Origin: Lentibacter algarum
GTDB taxonomy: Bacteria > Pseudomonadota > Alphaproteobacteria > Rhodobacterales > Rhodobacteraceae
NCBI RefSeq assembly: GCF_018860975.1
Contig: NZ_JAHKQI010000010.1
Coordinates: forward strand, 1-64,000
DNA: 64,000 nucleotides
Direction of reading: 5' to 3'
Part shown: positions 42,162 through 52,978 of the stretch, piece by piece
How the letters are laid out: every line of letters begins with the position of its first letter
How positions within the stretch are numbered: position 1 is the stretch's first letter
Notes under the pieces: model-generated
Told to the model about the DNA's origin: nothing
Databases searched by the model: none
What the model saw: only the letters and a program-made list of their open reading frames with translations
Position numbers and translations under genes: made by a program

Positions 42162-43534
42162 TGCAACGCTCGGTGACGGGCCTGCTGAAAGCGGCCTCTT
42201 TGGCCTTGTCATTGCTTGCTCTTCCGGCATTTGCCCAGCAGGAACCTGTGCGCTTGTCGCCGCAAGAGGCCCGTGGCTTCGCAATGACGCTACTGCGGCA
42301 GGACAGGCCAGCCGCCGCCCGCGCTATAGCCCTTGGTTTGCTCAAAAAAGACAGCCGTGACTTTGTCGCGCTGATGGTTCTGGCTGATTCCGAGAAGAAA
42401 CTAGGCCGCCCCGTGCAAGCCAAATTCGCGGCCCGCCGCGCCTTTCGCACCGCCAAGCGCGACAAAGACCGCTTTACCGCTGCCTATATAATGTCCGGTA
42501 TTCTCAAGGCGGAAGGCAAGTTTCAGCAGTCGCAACTCTGGCTGCGTCGCGCCGGACAAGCCACCGACGAAGAGCGCCTGCAAAACGCCGCGCGCGGCGA
42601 ATTCCGTCGCGTTCGCGCACTAAACCCGTGGACGCTCACCTTCGGCCTCACCGTCACTCCGACATCAAACGTCAATGGTGGCCCGAACGACAACACCTAC
42701 ACCATCGGTGACTTTGTCTTTGTCGATGATACCGCCGTGCCGCTCTCGGGTTTTGAAATCGGGGCGCGTTTTGGCGTCAAGCGCCGCTTCAAGCCGCAGG
42801 ACTGGGGGCAAGTTTCCTTCTCGCTCAACTACGACGAGCGCCAGTATGTCCTGTCAGACAGCGCCAAAGCCAGCCAGCCCTCCGCCCGTGGCAGCGACTA
42901 TGCGTTCCGCTCCTTGCAAGGCAACCTGAGCTTTGATTTTACTCACAAAAATAAGGCGGCCAGTTCATCGTTTGACGTAACCCTCGGCCACCATTGGCAA
43001 AAAGAAGAGTCCCTCTCCAGCTACTACAAGCTGCGCTATGGGCGTCAGAACACCCTGTCGGACATAGCCCGCATCGGCTACGGCGTCAGTTACGAGAACC
43101 AGTCGCGCAAAGACACGGCCGCGCGCTCGACAGAATCATTCGGCCTCGACGGGTTCTGGCTCAAAAAAATGCCGTCAGGCGACTATCTGCGCCTCGGGTT
43201 CAATCTTGCGAAAGTTGACAGCGCTTCAAGTGACATGGCCCACACCGCCTACGGGTTTTCAACCGGCTATGTGCGTGCCAAGCCTTTCCTCAAGTCGCGC
43301 CTGACGCTTGGGGCGTCGCTACACATGCGCGAGTATGACAGATTGCGCTATGCGTCCTACGGCGTTCGCCGCGACAAGAAGCTCTCACTATCCGCCGATA
43401 TGTTGTTTACCGAGATTGACTATTTGGGGTTTTCGCCCTCGATCACCCTGCGCGCAACGCGCAACCTCTCCAACGTGACCCTGTTTGACAGTCAGGAATT
43501 CGGGATCAGTTTCGGCGTGAAGTCAACTTTCTGA
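42161..43534 (+). CDS. Slam-type surface lipoprotein assembly protein (DUF560)
   Basis: A 457-residue outer-membrane protein. The signal peptide ends at ALPAFA-QQ. Residues about 28-150 form TPR-like helices (ARAIALGLLKKDSRDF, ALMVLADSEKKLGRPVQAK). From about residue 155 the C-terminal part is a beta-barrel with alternating aromatic strands and the final Phe (GISFGVKSTF) typical of outer-membrane insertion. The N-TPR plus 14-stranded barrel matches DUF560/Slam, which moves lipoproteins or TbpB-like cargo to the surface (type XI secretion). The adjacent lipoprotein is its likely cargo. Confidence 0.85.
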   Translation: MQRSVTGLLKAASLALSLLALPAFAQQEPVRLSPQEARGFAMTLLRQDRPAAARAIALGLLKKDSRDFVALMVLADSEKKLGRPVQAKFAARRAFRTAKRDKDRFTAAYIMSGILKAEGKFQQSQLWLRRAGQATDEERLQNAARGEFRRVRALNPWTLTFGLTVTPTSNVNGGPNDNTYTIGDFVFVDDTAVPLSGFEIGARFGVKRRFKPQDWGQVSFSLNYDERQYVLSDSAKASQPSARGSDYAFRSLQGNLSFDFTHKNKAASSSFDVTLGHHWQKEESLSSYYKLRYGRQNTLSDIARIGYGVSYENQSRKDTAARSTESFGLDGFWLKKMPSGDYLRLGFNLAKVDSASSDMAHTAYGFSTGYVRAKPFLKSRLTLGASLHMREYDRLRYASYGVRRDKKLSLSADMLFTEIDYLGFSPSITLRATRNLSNVTLFDSQEFGISFGVKSTF

Positions 43535-43595
43535 ACTTGGCGCTGGCGAAAATTTCGCTAGTCTTGGAGACAAAGCAGAAAAGGACACCTCCGCA

Positions 43596-44018
43596 ATGAA
43601 GTATCTTCACACTATGGTTCGGGTCAAAGACCTCGACAAGAACATCGCGTTTTTTGAGTTACTCGGCCTCGTAAAAACCCGCCAGTATGACAGCGAAGAA
43701 GGTCGATTTTCACTGATCTTCATGGCTCCGCCCGAACAGCCTGAATGCCCTGTTGAGCTCACATACAACTGGGACGGCGACGACGAACTGCCCTCTGACA
43801 GCCGTCACTTCGGGCACCTCGCTTATGAAGTCGACGATATTTACGAGACCTGCGCACACCTTCAGGCCAACGGCATCACCATCAATCGCCCGCCGCGCGA
43901 CGGTTACATGGCCTTTATCCGCTCCCCCGACAATATCTCGATCGAGCTTTTGCAAAAAGGCGAGCGCCTTGCTCCGGCCGAGCCTTGGGCCAGCATGGAA
44001 AGCGTTGGCCACTGGTGA
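43596..44018 (+). CDS. VOC-family lactoylglutathione lyase-like protein
   Basis: A 140-residue glyoxalase I-like protein. The start MKYLHTMVRVKDLDKNIAFF and the C-terminal FIRSPDNISIELLQKGERL are close to GloA-type enzymes, with His 5, the central Glu in VELTYNW and Glu in the IELL strand as metal ligands. It probably handles methylglyoxal-glutathione hemithioacetal or a related ligand. Its stop overlaps the GTG start of the following gene (GTGA). Confidence 0.88.
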   Translation: MKYLHTMVRVKDLDKNIAFFELLGLVKTRQYDSEEGRFSLIFMAPPEQPECPVELTYNWDGDDELPSDSRHFGHLAYEVDDIYETCAHLQANGITINRPPRDGYMAFIRSPDNISIELLQKGERLAPAEPWASMESVGHW

Positions 44019-44809
44019 TAAAAAAGGCAGCGTTCGGATTGGCTCTTGCGATTGCGCCCTTACCAGCGCAGGCGCAAGAATGCCGGATGGCGCTGCTGCT
44101 CGCCGTCGATGTCTCCACGTCGATCGACCAGGTTGAATACGCCTTACAGACAACCGGCCTTGCCGCCGCCTTGCTCGCCCCCGATGTGGTGCATGCCTTT
44201 CTTGCCTTTCCCGATCAGCCTGTAGCTTTGGCGGTTTTTGAGTGGTCAGGGCGCTATAATCAAGTCACTGTTCAAGACTGGGTGGTGGTCACGACACCCG
44301 CGCAGCTTGTTTCAGTCGCCGACACCGTAAGCAAACACCAGCGCAGCAACAACGACTCGCCAACAGCAATGGGGCATGCCCTGGGCCATGCCAGCACACT
44401 GTTACAGTTGGCGCCGCGCTGCGTTGAGCAAACGATCGACATTTCCGGTGATGGCAGCAACAACGAGGGCTTCACCCCCACGCAAGCATATGGCGCTTTC
44501 CCTTTTCAGGCTGTCACGGTCAACGGTCTGGCGATTGAAGTCGCCGCCATTGAGGCCGAAGCCGAACTGATCGAGTATTACCGCAACGAAGTGCTGCACG
44601 GGGCTGGCGCATTTCTCGAAGTTGCACAGGGTTTTGAAGATTTTGAGCGCGCTATGGCCCGTAAGCTGCAACGCGAACTGGCTCCGAGCAATCTTTCGAA
44701 AGCACCGGAGCCAGCCGCACCGCATAACCAAAAACCTCTAAAAATCGCTAGTAAATATAGCGAATCTGATCAGCCCAGTAGCGCTCTACCCGTTTCAGCG
44801 CACTGGTGA
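44015..44809 (+). CDS. DUF1194 secreted protein with von Willebrand A-like fold
   Basis: A 264-residue secreted protein with signal sequence (VIKKAAFGLALAIAPLPAQA). The mature part begins with a MIDAS-like DVSTSID (DxSxS) and contains DISGDGSNNEG, features of the vWA-like DUF1194 family, of unknown function. The GTG at 44015 is chosen because it overlaps the VOC stop codon and starts the signal peptide; the frame upstream reads VOC sequence. Its 3' end overlaps the convergent MarR gene by 62 bases. Confidence 0.85.
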   Translation: MIKKAAFGLALAIAPLPAQAQECRMALLLAVDVSTSIDQVEYALQTTGLAAALLAPDVVHAFLAFPDQPVALAVFEWSGRYNQVTVQDWVVVTTPAQLVSVADTVSKHQRSNNDSPTAMGHALGHASTLLQLAPRCVEQTIDISGDGSNNEGFTPTQAYGAFPFQAVTVNGLAIEVAAIEAEAELIEYYRNEVLHGAGAFLEVAQGFEDFERAMARKLQRELAPSNLSKAPEPAAPHNQKPLKIASKYSESDQPSSALPVSAHW

Positions 44810-45260
44810 TGTTCTCAAGCCCTTCATTGGTCAGCACAGACTTTGACACCAGCCCCTCTGCATGCCGTTGGAACAACTCGGCCACAACCCTATGGATCTC
44901 GCGCCCGCTTGTCGTAAGCTTCACGCGCACAGAGCGGCGGTCAATCTCACAGCGTTGATGGTGCATATAGCCCATTTCAACCAGCTTCTTGAGGTTGTAG
45001 CTCACGTTTGAGCCTTGGTAGTAACCGCGCGACTTTAACTCGCCCGCTGTCACTTCGTTGTCACCGATGTTAAACAACAACAATGCCTGCACTGCGTTGA
45101 TTTCGAGCACACCAACGCGCTCGAACTCGTCTTTTATAACGTCTAGTAGCAAACGGTGTAGCCGCTCTACCAAGGCCAGCGACTCTAGGTAGCCAGCCAT
45201 AAAACCCGCCTCGGGGCCCGCGCCGCTAGGCCCGTTGCTCATATTCATGTGTAAGCTCAT
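44748..45260 (-). CDS. MarR-family regulator (LdtR-like)
   Basis: A 170-residue winged-helix protein. The helix-turn-helix includes ELKSRGYYQGSNVSYNLKKL and the wing CEIDRRSVRVKLTTSG. The sequence is close to the alphaproteobacterial LdtR type, known for controlling cell-wall transpeptidase genes (recalled, not tested). The ATG at 45260 follows GGAG by seven bases. Its 3' end overlaps the DUF1194 gene by 62 bases, an unusually long convergent coding overlap. Confidence 0.85.
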   Translation of the reverse strand: MSLHMNMSNGPSGAGPEAGFMAGYLESLALVERLHRLLLDVIKDEFERVGVLEINAVQALLLFNIGDNEVTAGELKSRGYYQGSNVSYNLKKLVEMGYMHHQRCEIDRRSVRVKLTTSGREIHRVVAELFQRHAEGLVSKSVLTNEGLENITSALKRVERYWADQIRYIY

Positions 45261-45353
45261 TCTTGTCTCCGTCGAAACTGATCTGATCGGAAACTGAAGC
45301 ATAAAGCCGAAAATTCAGTTAAATTTCCGCGGGGTCGTTAAAATTCTACCAAA

Positions 45354-45616
45354 CTAAGTTGAATGCACGAGATCGGATATCTCGCTTACGAGCACAGAAT
45401 GCGCGTCCGGCGGCGCAACCTGCCCGCTCACCCATTGGTACAGGTCTTGGTCGTTCTCATCGAGCAACGCCTCGTAAGCGTCAAGCTCGTCAGCGCTCAT
45501 GCCCTCAAGTCGGGCAGCAGCAAAGCGCATGAAGATCAGGTCCATCTCTTTGATGCCACGGCGCATCGAGCGCATGTGCAGCCGCTTGAGCCGGTGTTCA
45601 TGTGTCTCACGCGTCA

Positions 45617-45617
<1 letters not shown>
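45354..45617 (-). CDS. sdhE: succinate dehydrogenase flavinylation factor SdhE
   Basis: An 87-residue SdhE/YgfY-family protein with the RGxxE motif in MRRGIKEMDLIFMRFA (about 17-32), needed for covalent FAD attachment to SdhA and related flavoproteins. Its ATG overlaps the stop of the upstream Xre gene (TGATG). The sdhCDAB genes are not in the window. Confidence 0.92.
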
Positions 45618-47293
<1,676 letters not shown>

Positions 47294-47311
47294 TTACAGG
47301 GGTTCTCGGGC

Positions 47312-47713
47312 ATGGTCGCTGACCTTCCAAACTACTACTTTCGCGTGCGTGACAACGGCGCTTTCGTGTTTCGGGTTGATACCGAAAACCGTCAGCGCCG
47401 CATCGACATGGACCAAATCGCCGTGGTCAATATCCGCAATGGCGAGATCAAACCTCAAGGCCAGCGAGAACTGTCAAAGGAAGACATCACTGCGATCAAA
47501 ACCTGGATGGCCGAGCGCATTGAACTGCTCGCCTACCGTGACATCGACGACATCCACCGCGCGGTTGACTACCTCAACACCACCAGCCATTGGGCCCAGT
47601 CAAAAGCCACCGATGAGCAACTCGAAGCCGTGACCGACGCACTCTTGCTGGCCATGCACGACCTGCGCACAACCCTCGTGCGCAAAAAGGCCGAGCGGCT
47701 GACCAACGACTAG
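47312..47713 (+). CDS. conserved hypothetical protein
   Basis: A 133-residue soluble protein rich in charged residues. It has a beta-rich N-terminus (NYYFRVRDNGAFVFRVDTEN) and a helical second half (about 55-130, LSKEDITAIKTWMAERIELL). No domain was recognised. It follows the aminotransferase gene by 18 bases and overlaps the convergent MATE gene by 4 bases. The regular codon use and composition support a real gene. Confidence 0.8.
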   Translation: MVADLPNYYFRVRDNGAFVFRVDTENRQRRIDMDQIAVVNIRNGEIKPQGQRELSKEDITAIKTWMAERIELLAYRDIDDIHRAVDYLNTTSHWAQSKATDEQLEAVTDALLLAMHDLRTTLVRKKAERLTND

Positions 47714-49083
47714 GCTGTCGCGTTTTTCTGCCCCGGCTGCCAGCGCAAAAATCTCCAGATCAGCAGAACTGCAGCGACGGCAAGCCCGAGTGCTAGCCCG
47801 AGCCAGATGCCGATTCCGCCGAACCCAAACACAAAGCCCAGCAAGTAAGACACCGGCACGCCGATCACCCAATAGGAGATCGCCGCGATGATCATCGGGC
47901 CTCGCGTGTCCTGGACCCCGCGCAAGATACCAAGCCCCATAACCTGTGCCGCATCAACAAGCTGAAACAGCGCTGCCGCCGCCATAAGCCCGACTCCGAT
48001 CGCCAGCACAGCAGAGGTGTCAGTGTCCTCAGGATCAAGAAAGGCAGAGAGAAGCACCTCGGGCATGGTCAAAAACACAACCGAGGCCACCAGCGCGACG
48101 ACAACCGACATGCCCAACACCACCAGCCCGCCGTGGCGCAAAGCCGCATAGTCACCTCTGCCAAAAGCACGCCCTGCGCGCACCGTCGCCGCATTCGAGA
48201 GGCCCAGATGCACCATGAACGTCAACGACGCGACCTGTAGAGCAATACCATGCGCCGCAAGTTGTAACGTGCCAAGCCAGCCCATCATAACAGATGAGGC
48301 CGCAAACAAGCCGACCTCGGCAAGCGTGGTGATGCCGATAGGCCAGCCGAGCCGGAACACTGCCAAAAGCGCAGGCCAATCAGCCCTCCAGAAGCGCACA
48401 AACACCTCATGCTCGGGCGTGGCATAGCGCGTGTAGGCCACCATCAGAATGACAGAAATCACCTGCACCGAAAGCGAAGCCCAAGCCGCACCAACAATGC
48501 CAAGCTCGGGCGCTCCCCAGTTGCCAAAGATCAAAGCATAGTTGATCAGAATATTGGCAAAGACGGCAACAATCGTCACCCAGAGCACAACTTGCGTGCG
48601 CTCTAACGCAGAAAGAAAGCTCTTGAGAACCATGACGATCAGCGCCGGAAAAATGCCCCAACCCGCAACTCCGAGATAAGCAGCCCCCAGTGCCGCCAAC
48701 TCCGGCTTTTGCCCAAGCGCCAGAAGCAGTGGCTCGGCAAAAAGAAACACCGGCAACACGGCAATTCCGAACAGAATCGACGCCCAAATCCCCATGCGTG
48801 TCACACGCCGCGCACCACGCTCATCGCCCGCACCCTCGGCCTGTGCAACCATCGGCATCACCGCAAAGGCAAAGCCAGCGCCAAAGATGAACAAAACAAA
48901 GAACAGCGTGCCAGCCAGCACCTGTGCGGCCAAAGCCTCAACACTATACCAGCCAAGCATGATCGTATCCGCCAGCTGAATAGAAAACTGCGCCACATGA
49001 CTGCCCACCAAGGGCAAGCCAAGCAGCAGATAAGCATTAATATGCTCGCGAGTGGTTTGAGTTTTTTCCTGCGTCATAGCCAA
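47710..49083 (-). CDS. MATE-family efflux transporter (NorM-like)
   Basis: A 457-residue inner-membrane protein with 12 predicted helices in two homologous six-helix halves, typical of Na+- or H+-driven NorM-type multidrug exporters. Recognisable features are the N-terminal LPLVGSHVAQFSIQLADTIM block and the second-half VGLFAASSVMMGWLGTLQLA block. It converges with the hypothetical gene upstream. Substrates are not predictable. Confidence 0.93.
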   Translation of the reverse strand: MAMTQEKTQTTREHINAYLLLGLPLVGSHVAQFSIQLADTIMLGWYSVEALAAQVLAGTLFFVLFIFGAGFAFAVMPMVAQAEGAGDERGARRVTRMGIWASILFGIAVLPVFLFAEPLLLALGQKPELAALGAAYLGVAGWGIFPALIVMVLKSFLSALERTQVVLWVTIVAVFANILINYALIFGNWGAPELGIVGAAWASLSVQVISVILMVAYTRYATPEHEVFVRFWRADWPALLAVFRLGWPIGITTLAEVGLFAASSVMMGWLGTLQLAAHGIALQVASLTFMVHLGLSNAATVRAGRAFGRGDYAALRHGGLVVLGMSVVVALVASVVFLTMPEVLLSAFLDPEDTDTSAVLAIGVGLMAAAALFQLVDAAQVMGLGILRGVQDTRGPMIIAAISYWVIGVPVSYLLGFVFGFGGIGIWLGLALGLAVAAVLLIWRFLRWQPGQKNATA

Positions 49084-49217
49084 GCCTTACGCCCGCAGAA
49101 CCGCCGCGGCAAGAGGTCGCAACATGATAGGCAAGTAACCGGCTGGTCAGGCTAACGTTCGGCTTGATCACTCCAACATAAGTCGCTGGCGATGATCACG
49201 CGACTGCGCACACACCC

Positions 49218-50405
49218 CTAAGGCTCGCGGAAGGCCTCACGTGACTTGTAAAGCGGCTTGAGCAAGTACTGCAGCACCGTCTTTGAGCCAGTGTGAAGCT
49301 CGACATTGGCCTGCATACCCGGGCGTATCTCGATCCGGCTCTGACGGTCGGTAAGCTGGCTCATATCCACCCGCACAGTTACCTTGTAATGCGCCGAAGC
49401 CTCAGGATCGCGCGCCCGGTCATCCTTGAATGTATCTGCCGAGATCACGTCAACCTTGCCCTTAAGCGAGCCGTAAATGGTGTAGTCATAGGCCGACAAC
49501 TTCACAGTTGCCTCCTGCCCGCGCCGCACACCAGCGATGTTCTCAGGCTTCACCCGCGCTTCAACGAATAGCTCTTCGTCCAGCGGGATAATCTGCAAAA
49601 TCTCTTCACCGGGTCTCACAACACCGCCAATAGTTGTCACGGCAAGGCCGTTGACGATACCGCGCAGAGGCGACTTCAACACAGTCCGCTCAAGCTGGTC
49701 TTGGCTGGCCTTATAGGTCTGCTTTAACGTCGCCAACTCCTTAAGCGTGTCCGAGTATTCCTGCGCCCGCTCAAGTTCGGTCTGGGTGACAATCTCATCA
49801 TACTTGATCTTGGCATCCGCATAAGACTTGCGCGCACGTGTCACTTCGATCAAAGCGACGATCTTCTTTTTCAACAAGCCTTCAAGCAGGCGTTTCTCTT
49901 GAGCGGACTGTTCAAGAACCTGCTTGGCACCGGCTTTCGCCGAGGCAAAATCAGTCTGTCGAGCAACCAGCAATGCGCGCTCTGAAGCCACAATATCGGG
50001 GCTGCGCACCTGAAGCGCTTCCGGCACACCAAAATCGCTGCGGCCTTCAAGCTCGGCCTCAATACGGCGGCGGCGGATATCAAGCGCGATGATCTGATCA
50101 CCAAGGTCATCAACCGAGCTTTGAAACTGCGTGCCGCGCAGCTTTGCCAGCACGTCACCTTCGTCAACAACCTGGCCTTCTTTTACCAAAAGCTCGGCCA
50201 GAATGCCGCCTTCAAGGTTCTGGATAATCTGCGGCCGCGAGGAAGAGATCATCTCGCCTTCGGCGCGCACAATCTCGTCGACCCATGCAAAGGCCGCCCA
50301 AGCGACAAACAAAAACACCGTCAGCGCACAGAGCCAGATTGTCAGGCTCGGCCCACGCAGCTTGGCGTTCATCTGGCCTGCTAGGTTGGTTGTTCCTGCG
50401 CTCAT
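49218..50405 (-). CDS. type I secretion membrane fusion protein (HlyD/LapC family)
   Basis: A 395-residue periplasmic adaptor with a single N-terminal membrane helix (about 25-45, LTIWLCALTVFLFVAWAAFA). A lipoyl/barrel-sandwich half lies at about 55-90, a long coiled coil at about 110-245, and the second lipoyl half with RGIVNGLAVTTIGGVVRPGE at about 240-260. It links the ABC exporter to the outer-membrane channel. It overlaps the ABC gene by 4 bases and is the last gene of the adhesin secretion operon. Confidence 0.95.
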   Translation of the reverse strand: MSAGTTNLAGQMNAKLRGPSLTIWLCALTVFLFVAWAAFAWVDEIVRAEGEMISSSRPQIIQNLEGGILAELLVKEGQVVDEGDVLAKLRGTQFQSSVDDLGDQIIALDIRRRRIEAELEGRSDFGVPEALQVRSPDIVASERALLVARQTDFASAKAGAKQVLEQSAQEKRLLEGLLKKKIVALIEVTRARKSYADAKIKYDEIVTQTELERAQEYSDTLKELATLKQTYKASQDQLERTVLKSPLRGIVNGLAVTTIGGVVRPGEEILQIIPLDEELFVEARVKPENIAGVRRGQEATVKLSAYDYTIYGSLKGKVDVISADTFKDDRARDPEASAHYKVTVRVDMSQLTDRQSRIEIRPGMQANVELHTGSKTVLQYLLKPLYKSREAFREP

Positions 50406-52978
50406 GATTGCCCCCCCGAAGCCTTGCTAAGATGTGCAAGCACTTGGTCGCGAGGCCCGTCAACGGCCATACGCCCGCCCTGCAAAATCAGGGTGCGAGT
50501 GGTCAGCTGCAAAATCGGCACGCGGTGTGTCGCGATAACGGCAGTGCGCCCCTTGAGCCAAGTTTCCAAACGGTCAACCAGCACCTTCTCAAGCGTTTGG
50601 TCAAGCGCGGCAGTTGGCTCGTCGAGCAGGCAGATCTTGGGGTTTTGCAGCCACAACCGCGCCCAGCCAATAGACTGACGCTGGCCAACAGAAAGCCCGA
50701 TACCGCCATCGCGGATCTCAAGATCTAGCCCCTTGGGGTGGTTCTTCACAAACGGCCCGAGGCCTGAAAAATCAAGCGCCTGCATCAGCCGCTCGTCGTC
50801 ACGCTCTAGCAGGCTGAGGTTAAGGTTGTCGCGCAGGGTTCCGGCAAAGAGTTTCACCTCTTGGCCGAGGTAGCCAACCATGCGCCGCACATCGCGCGGA
50901 TCAAGCTGGCTCATGTCGGTGCCGTCTAGCAGCACACGGCCCGTTGTCGGCGCATAAAGCCCCGCCAGCACCTTGAGCAGCGTTGACTTGCCTGAGCCGT
51001 TCGAGCCAAGCACAGCAACCGCCTCACCCGCCTTCAGCGCGACATTGCTCACATCAAGCTGCGGGGCGGTGCCCTCGTCATAAGTGAACTTGAGATCAGA
51101 AAGCTCGAAGCGCCCTTCAAGGTTTTCACGGCGCAAGAAGCTGCGCTCTTGCGGGCGGTCCTGCTCGGCCATTGCAATGCTATCAAGCCCGTCGAGCGCC
51201 GCCTTCACATTGCCCCAACGGGCCATTGTGCCTGCAAGCTGTGTTAGTGGGCTCAGCGTGCGGCCTGTCAGCAGGCCAACAGCGATGATCGAGCCAACCG
51301 TAAACTCACCGGCGAACACAAGGTATGTGCCCATGATCACCGCGCTTACATAGGTCGCCTGCTGCACGCCTTGACTCCAGAACGTCAGCGACGAAGCCAG
51401 TCTGCGCTGCTCACTGGATTTGAGCGCCGACAAAGCTGTCAGCTCTTCCCAAAGCCGCTTGACGCGATCCTCCGAGCGCTGTGTCTTGACGGTGTCGAGT
51501 TCAAAGATGACCTCATGCAGCATCCGGCTTGATTTGGCGCTCGCGCCCTGCGTTTCCTTGGTCAGCGCGATCATTTTCTTTTGCAAAAAGAAACCGGGAA
51601 CGACCATCAGAATGCCACCAAGGATCAAGACCCAAACCACATTGCCTGCGATCGACGCCACCAGGAGCAAGAACACAAAGATAAACGGAATGTCGGTGAG
51701 TGCGCCCACAGTTGACGCGGTGAAAAACTCGCGAACAGAGCCGAACTCGCGCATCGACGAGAAAATCTGGCTTGGCTCTTTCCCGGCCCGCTCACTGCGC
51801 ATGCCCAAAATCCGGTTCATCAACAGCTTTTGAACATTGAGTTCTATCTGTCTGCCCGAGCCGTCCATAAGACGGGCGCGCGCCACTTTCAGCATCCCTT
51901 CCATCAGGATCGCCAGCGCGGCACCGCCGGCAAGCACCCACAATGTGGCCTCGCTCTGGTGCGGAATCACGCGGTCGTAAACCTGCAAGCTAAACAGCGC
52001 CACCGCGACAGCCAGCAAGTTCGACACAAACGAACCAAGCCCGACTTCCATAAACGGTTTGCGAAAGCCCTTGAACTCGCTCCAGAACCAATGTGGCGCA
52101 TCACTCTTTGGCGCGTGTGCTTTTGAAATCTTCTCTAAAGGCGCCTCAGCCTTGACGTAAGTGCCTGTAAAGTATGGCTCGAATTCAGCCATCGGCACGA
52201 GAGCGCGGTTGTCTGTGCATGTGGTGTCATAAAGCACCACAGCCTCACCGTCGCGCTCAAGCACCAGCAGCATCTGCCCGTCGCTCATCAATGCAATCGC
52301 AGGCCACTCCGCTTGCCCGAGCTGCCTGACTGTCTCAACAGCCGCATTCAGCCCGACAGCCTCAAGCCCTTCAACAAGCACACTTGGTTGCTTCTCTGCC
52401 GCGGCACCTTCCTGGTGCACGATCACGTCAAGAACGTCTCGTGCAACCGCCTGCACCCCTAGCAAACTTGCATAGGTCGCAGCCAGTTCGGCACGCGCAC
52501 GCGTCTGTTTTGGGTTGGCGGGTTTCGGCTTGGCCTTGATAAGCGCTTTCGCGGCTGGTTTCGCAACTGGTTTTGCGGCTGGCTTCACCGCCAAGCCCAC
52601 AGTGGCCTTGATGGCAGGCTTGTCCGCCGGTGTTGCAACACCTTCATCAGCAGTCTTTGTTGTCCGCGCGCCCAGAGCTTTGCCGAGCGGTTTGGCATGG
52701 ATCGCAGGCTTGGGCTTGGCACGGTGCTTGGCGCGCGCCGCCTCTTCAGCTTCAGCCGCAAGCACATCACGGCGCTTGATCACCGGCTTTTTCTTGGCAA
52801 CAACGGCTGGCTCCGGCTTCACAACGGCTTCAGGCTTCGCCCGCCGCTTCATCTTTAGTTTGCCGGTAGGTGCTTCGGTGTTGGCAGGCGTTTTGGCGGG
52901 CATTTCCGCGCTATCAACGGCCTTAAGCCGGGCTTTTCCCCCGGCTTTGATGCTCAACGTGACAGGATTCTTGCTCAA
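50402..52978 (-). CDS. type I secretion ABC exporter (LapB/PrtD type) with long Lys/Ala/Pro N-terminus
   Basis: An 858-residue exporter in four parts. Residues 1-160 are a low-complexity Lys/Ala/Pro extension not seen in typical relatives. Residues about 165-290 form a C39-like domain without a Cys nucleophile, as in exporters of unprocessed adhesins. Six membrane helices span about 310-570. The ATPase domain has Walker A VLGSNGSGKST (about 660), signature LSVGQRQ (about 762) and Walker B CLLDEPTAALD (about 780). It should drive secretion of the adhesin encoded upstream. It overlaps both neighbours by 4 bases. Confidence 0.93.
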   Translation of the reverse strand: MSKNPVTLSIKAGGKARLKAVDSAEMPAKTPANTEAPTGKLKMKRRAKPEAVVKPEPAVVAKKKPVIKRRDVLAAEAEEAARAKHRAKPKPAIHAKPLGKALGARTTKTADEGVATPADKPAIKATVGLAVKPAAKPVAKPAAKALIKAKPKPANPKQTRARAELAATYASLLGVQAVARDVLDVIVHQEGAAAEKQPSVLVEGLEAVGLNAAVETVRQLGQAEWPAIALMSDGQMLLVLERDGEAVVLYDTTCTDNRALVPMAEFEPYFTGTYVKAEAPLEKISKAHAPKSDAPHWFWSEFKGFRKPFMEVGLGSFVSNLLAVAVALFSLQVYDRVIPHQSEATLWVLAGGAALAILMEGMLKVARARLMDGSGRQIELNVQKLLMNRILGMRSERAGKEPSQIFSSMREFGSVREFFTASTVGALTDIPFIFVFLLLVASIAGNVVWVLILGGILMVVPGFFLQKKMIALTKETQGASAKSSRMLHEVIFELDTVKTQRSEDRVKRLWEELTALSALKSSEQRRLASSLTFWSQGVQQATYVSAVIMGTYLVFAGEFTVGSIIAVGLLTGRTLSPLTQLAGTMARWGNVKAALDGLDSIAMAEQDRPQERSFLRRENLEGRFELSDLKFTYDEGTAPQLDVSNVALKAGEAVAVLGSNGSGKSTLLKVLAGLYAPTTGRVLLDGTDMSQLDPRDVRRMVGYLGQEVKLFAGTLRDNLNLSLLERDDERLMQALDFSGLGPFVKNHPKGLDLEIRDGGIGLSVGQRQSIGWARLWLQNPKICLLDEPTAALDQTLEKVLVDRLETWLKGRTAVIATHRVPILQLTTRTLILQGGRMAVDGPRDQVLAHLSKASGGQS

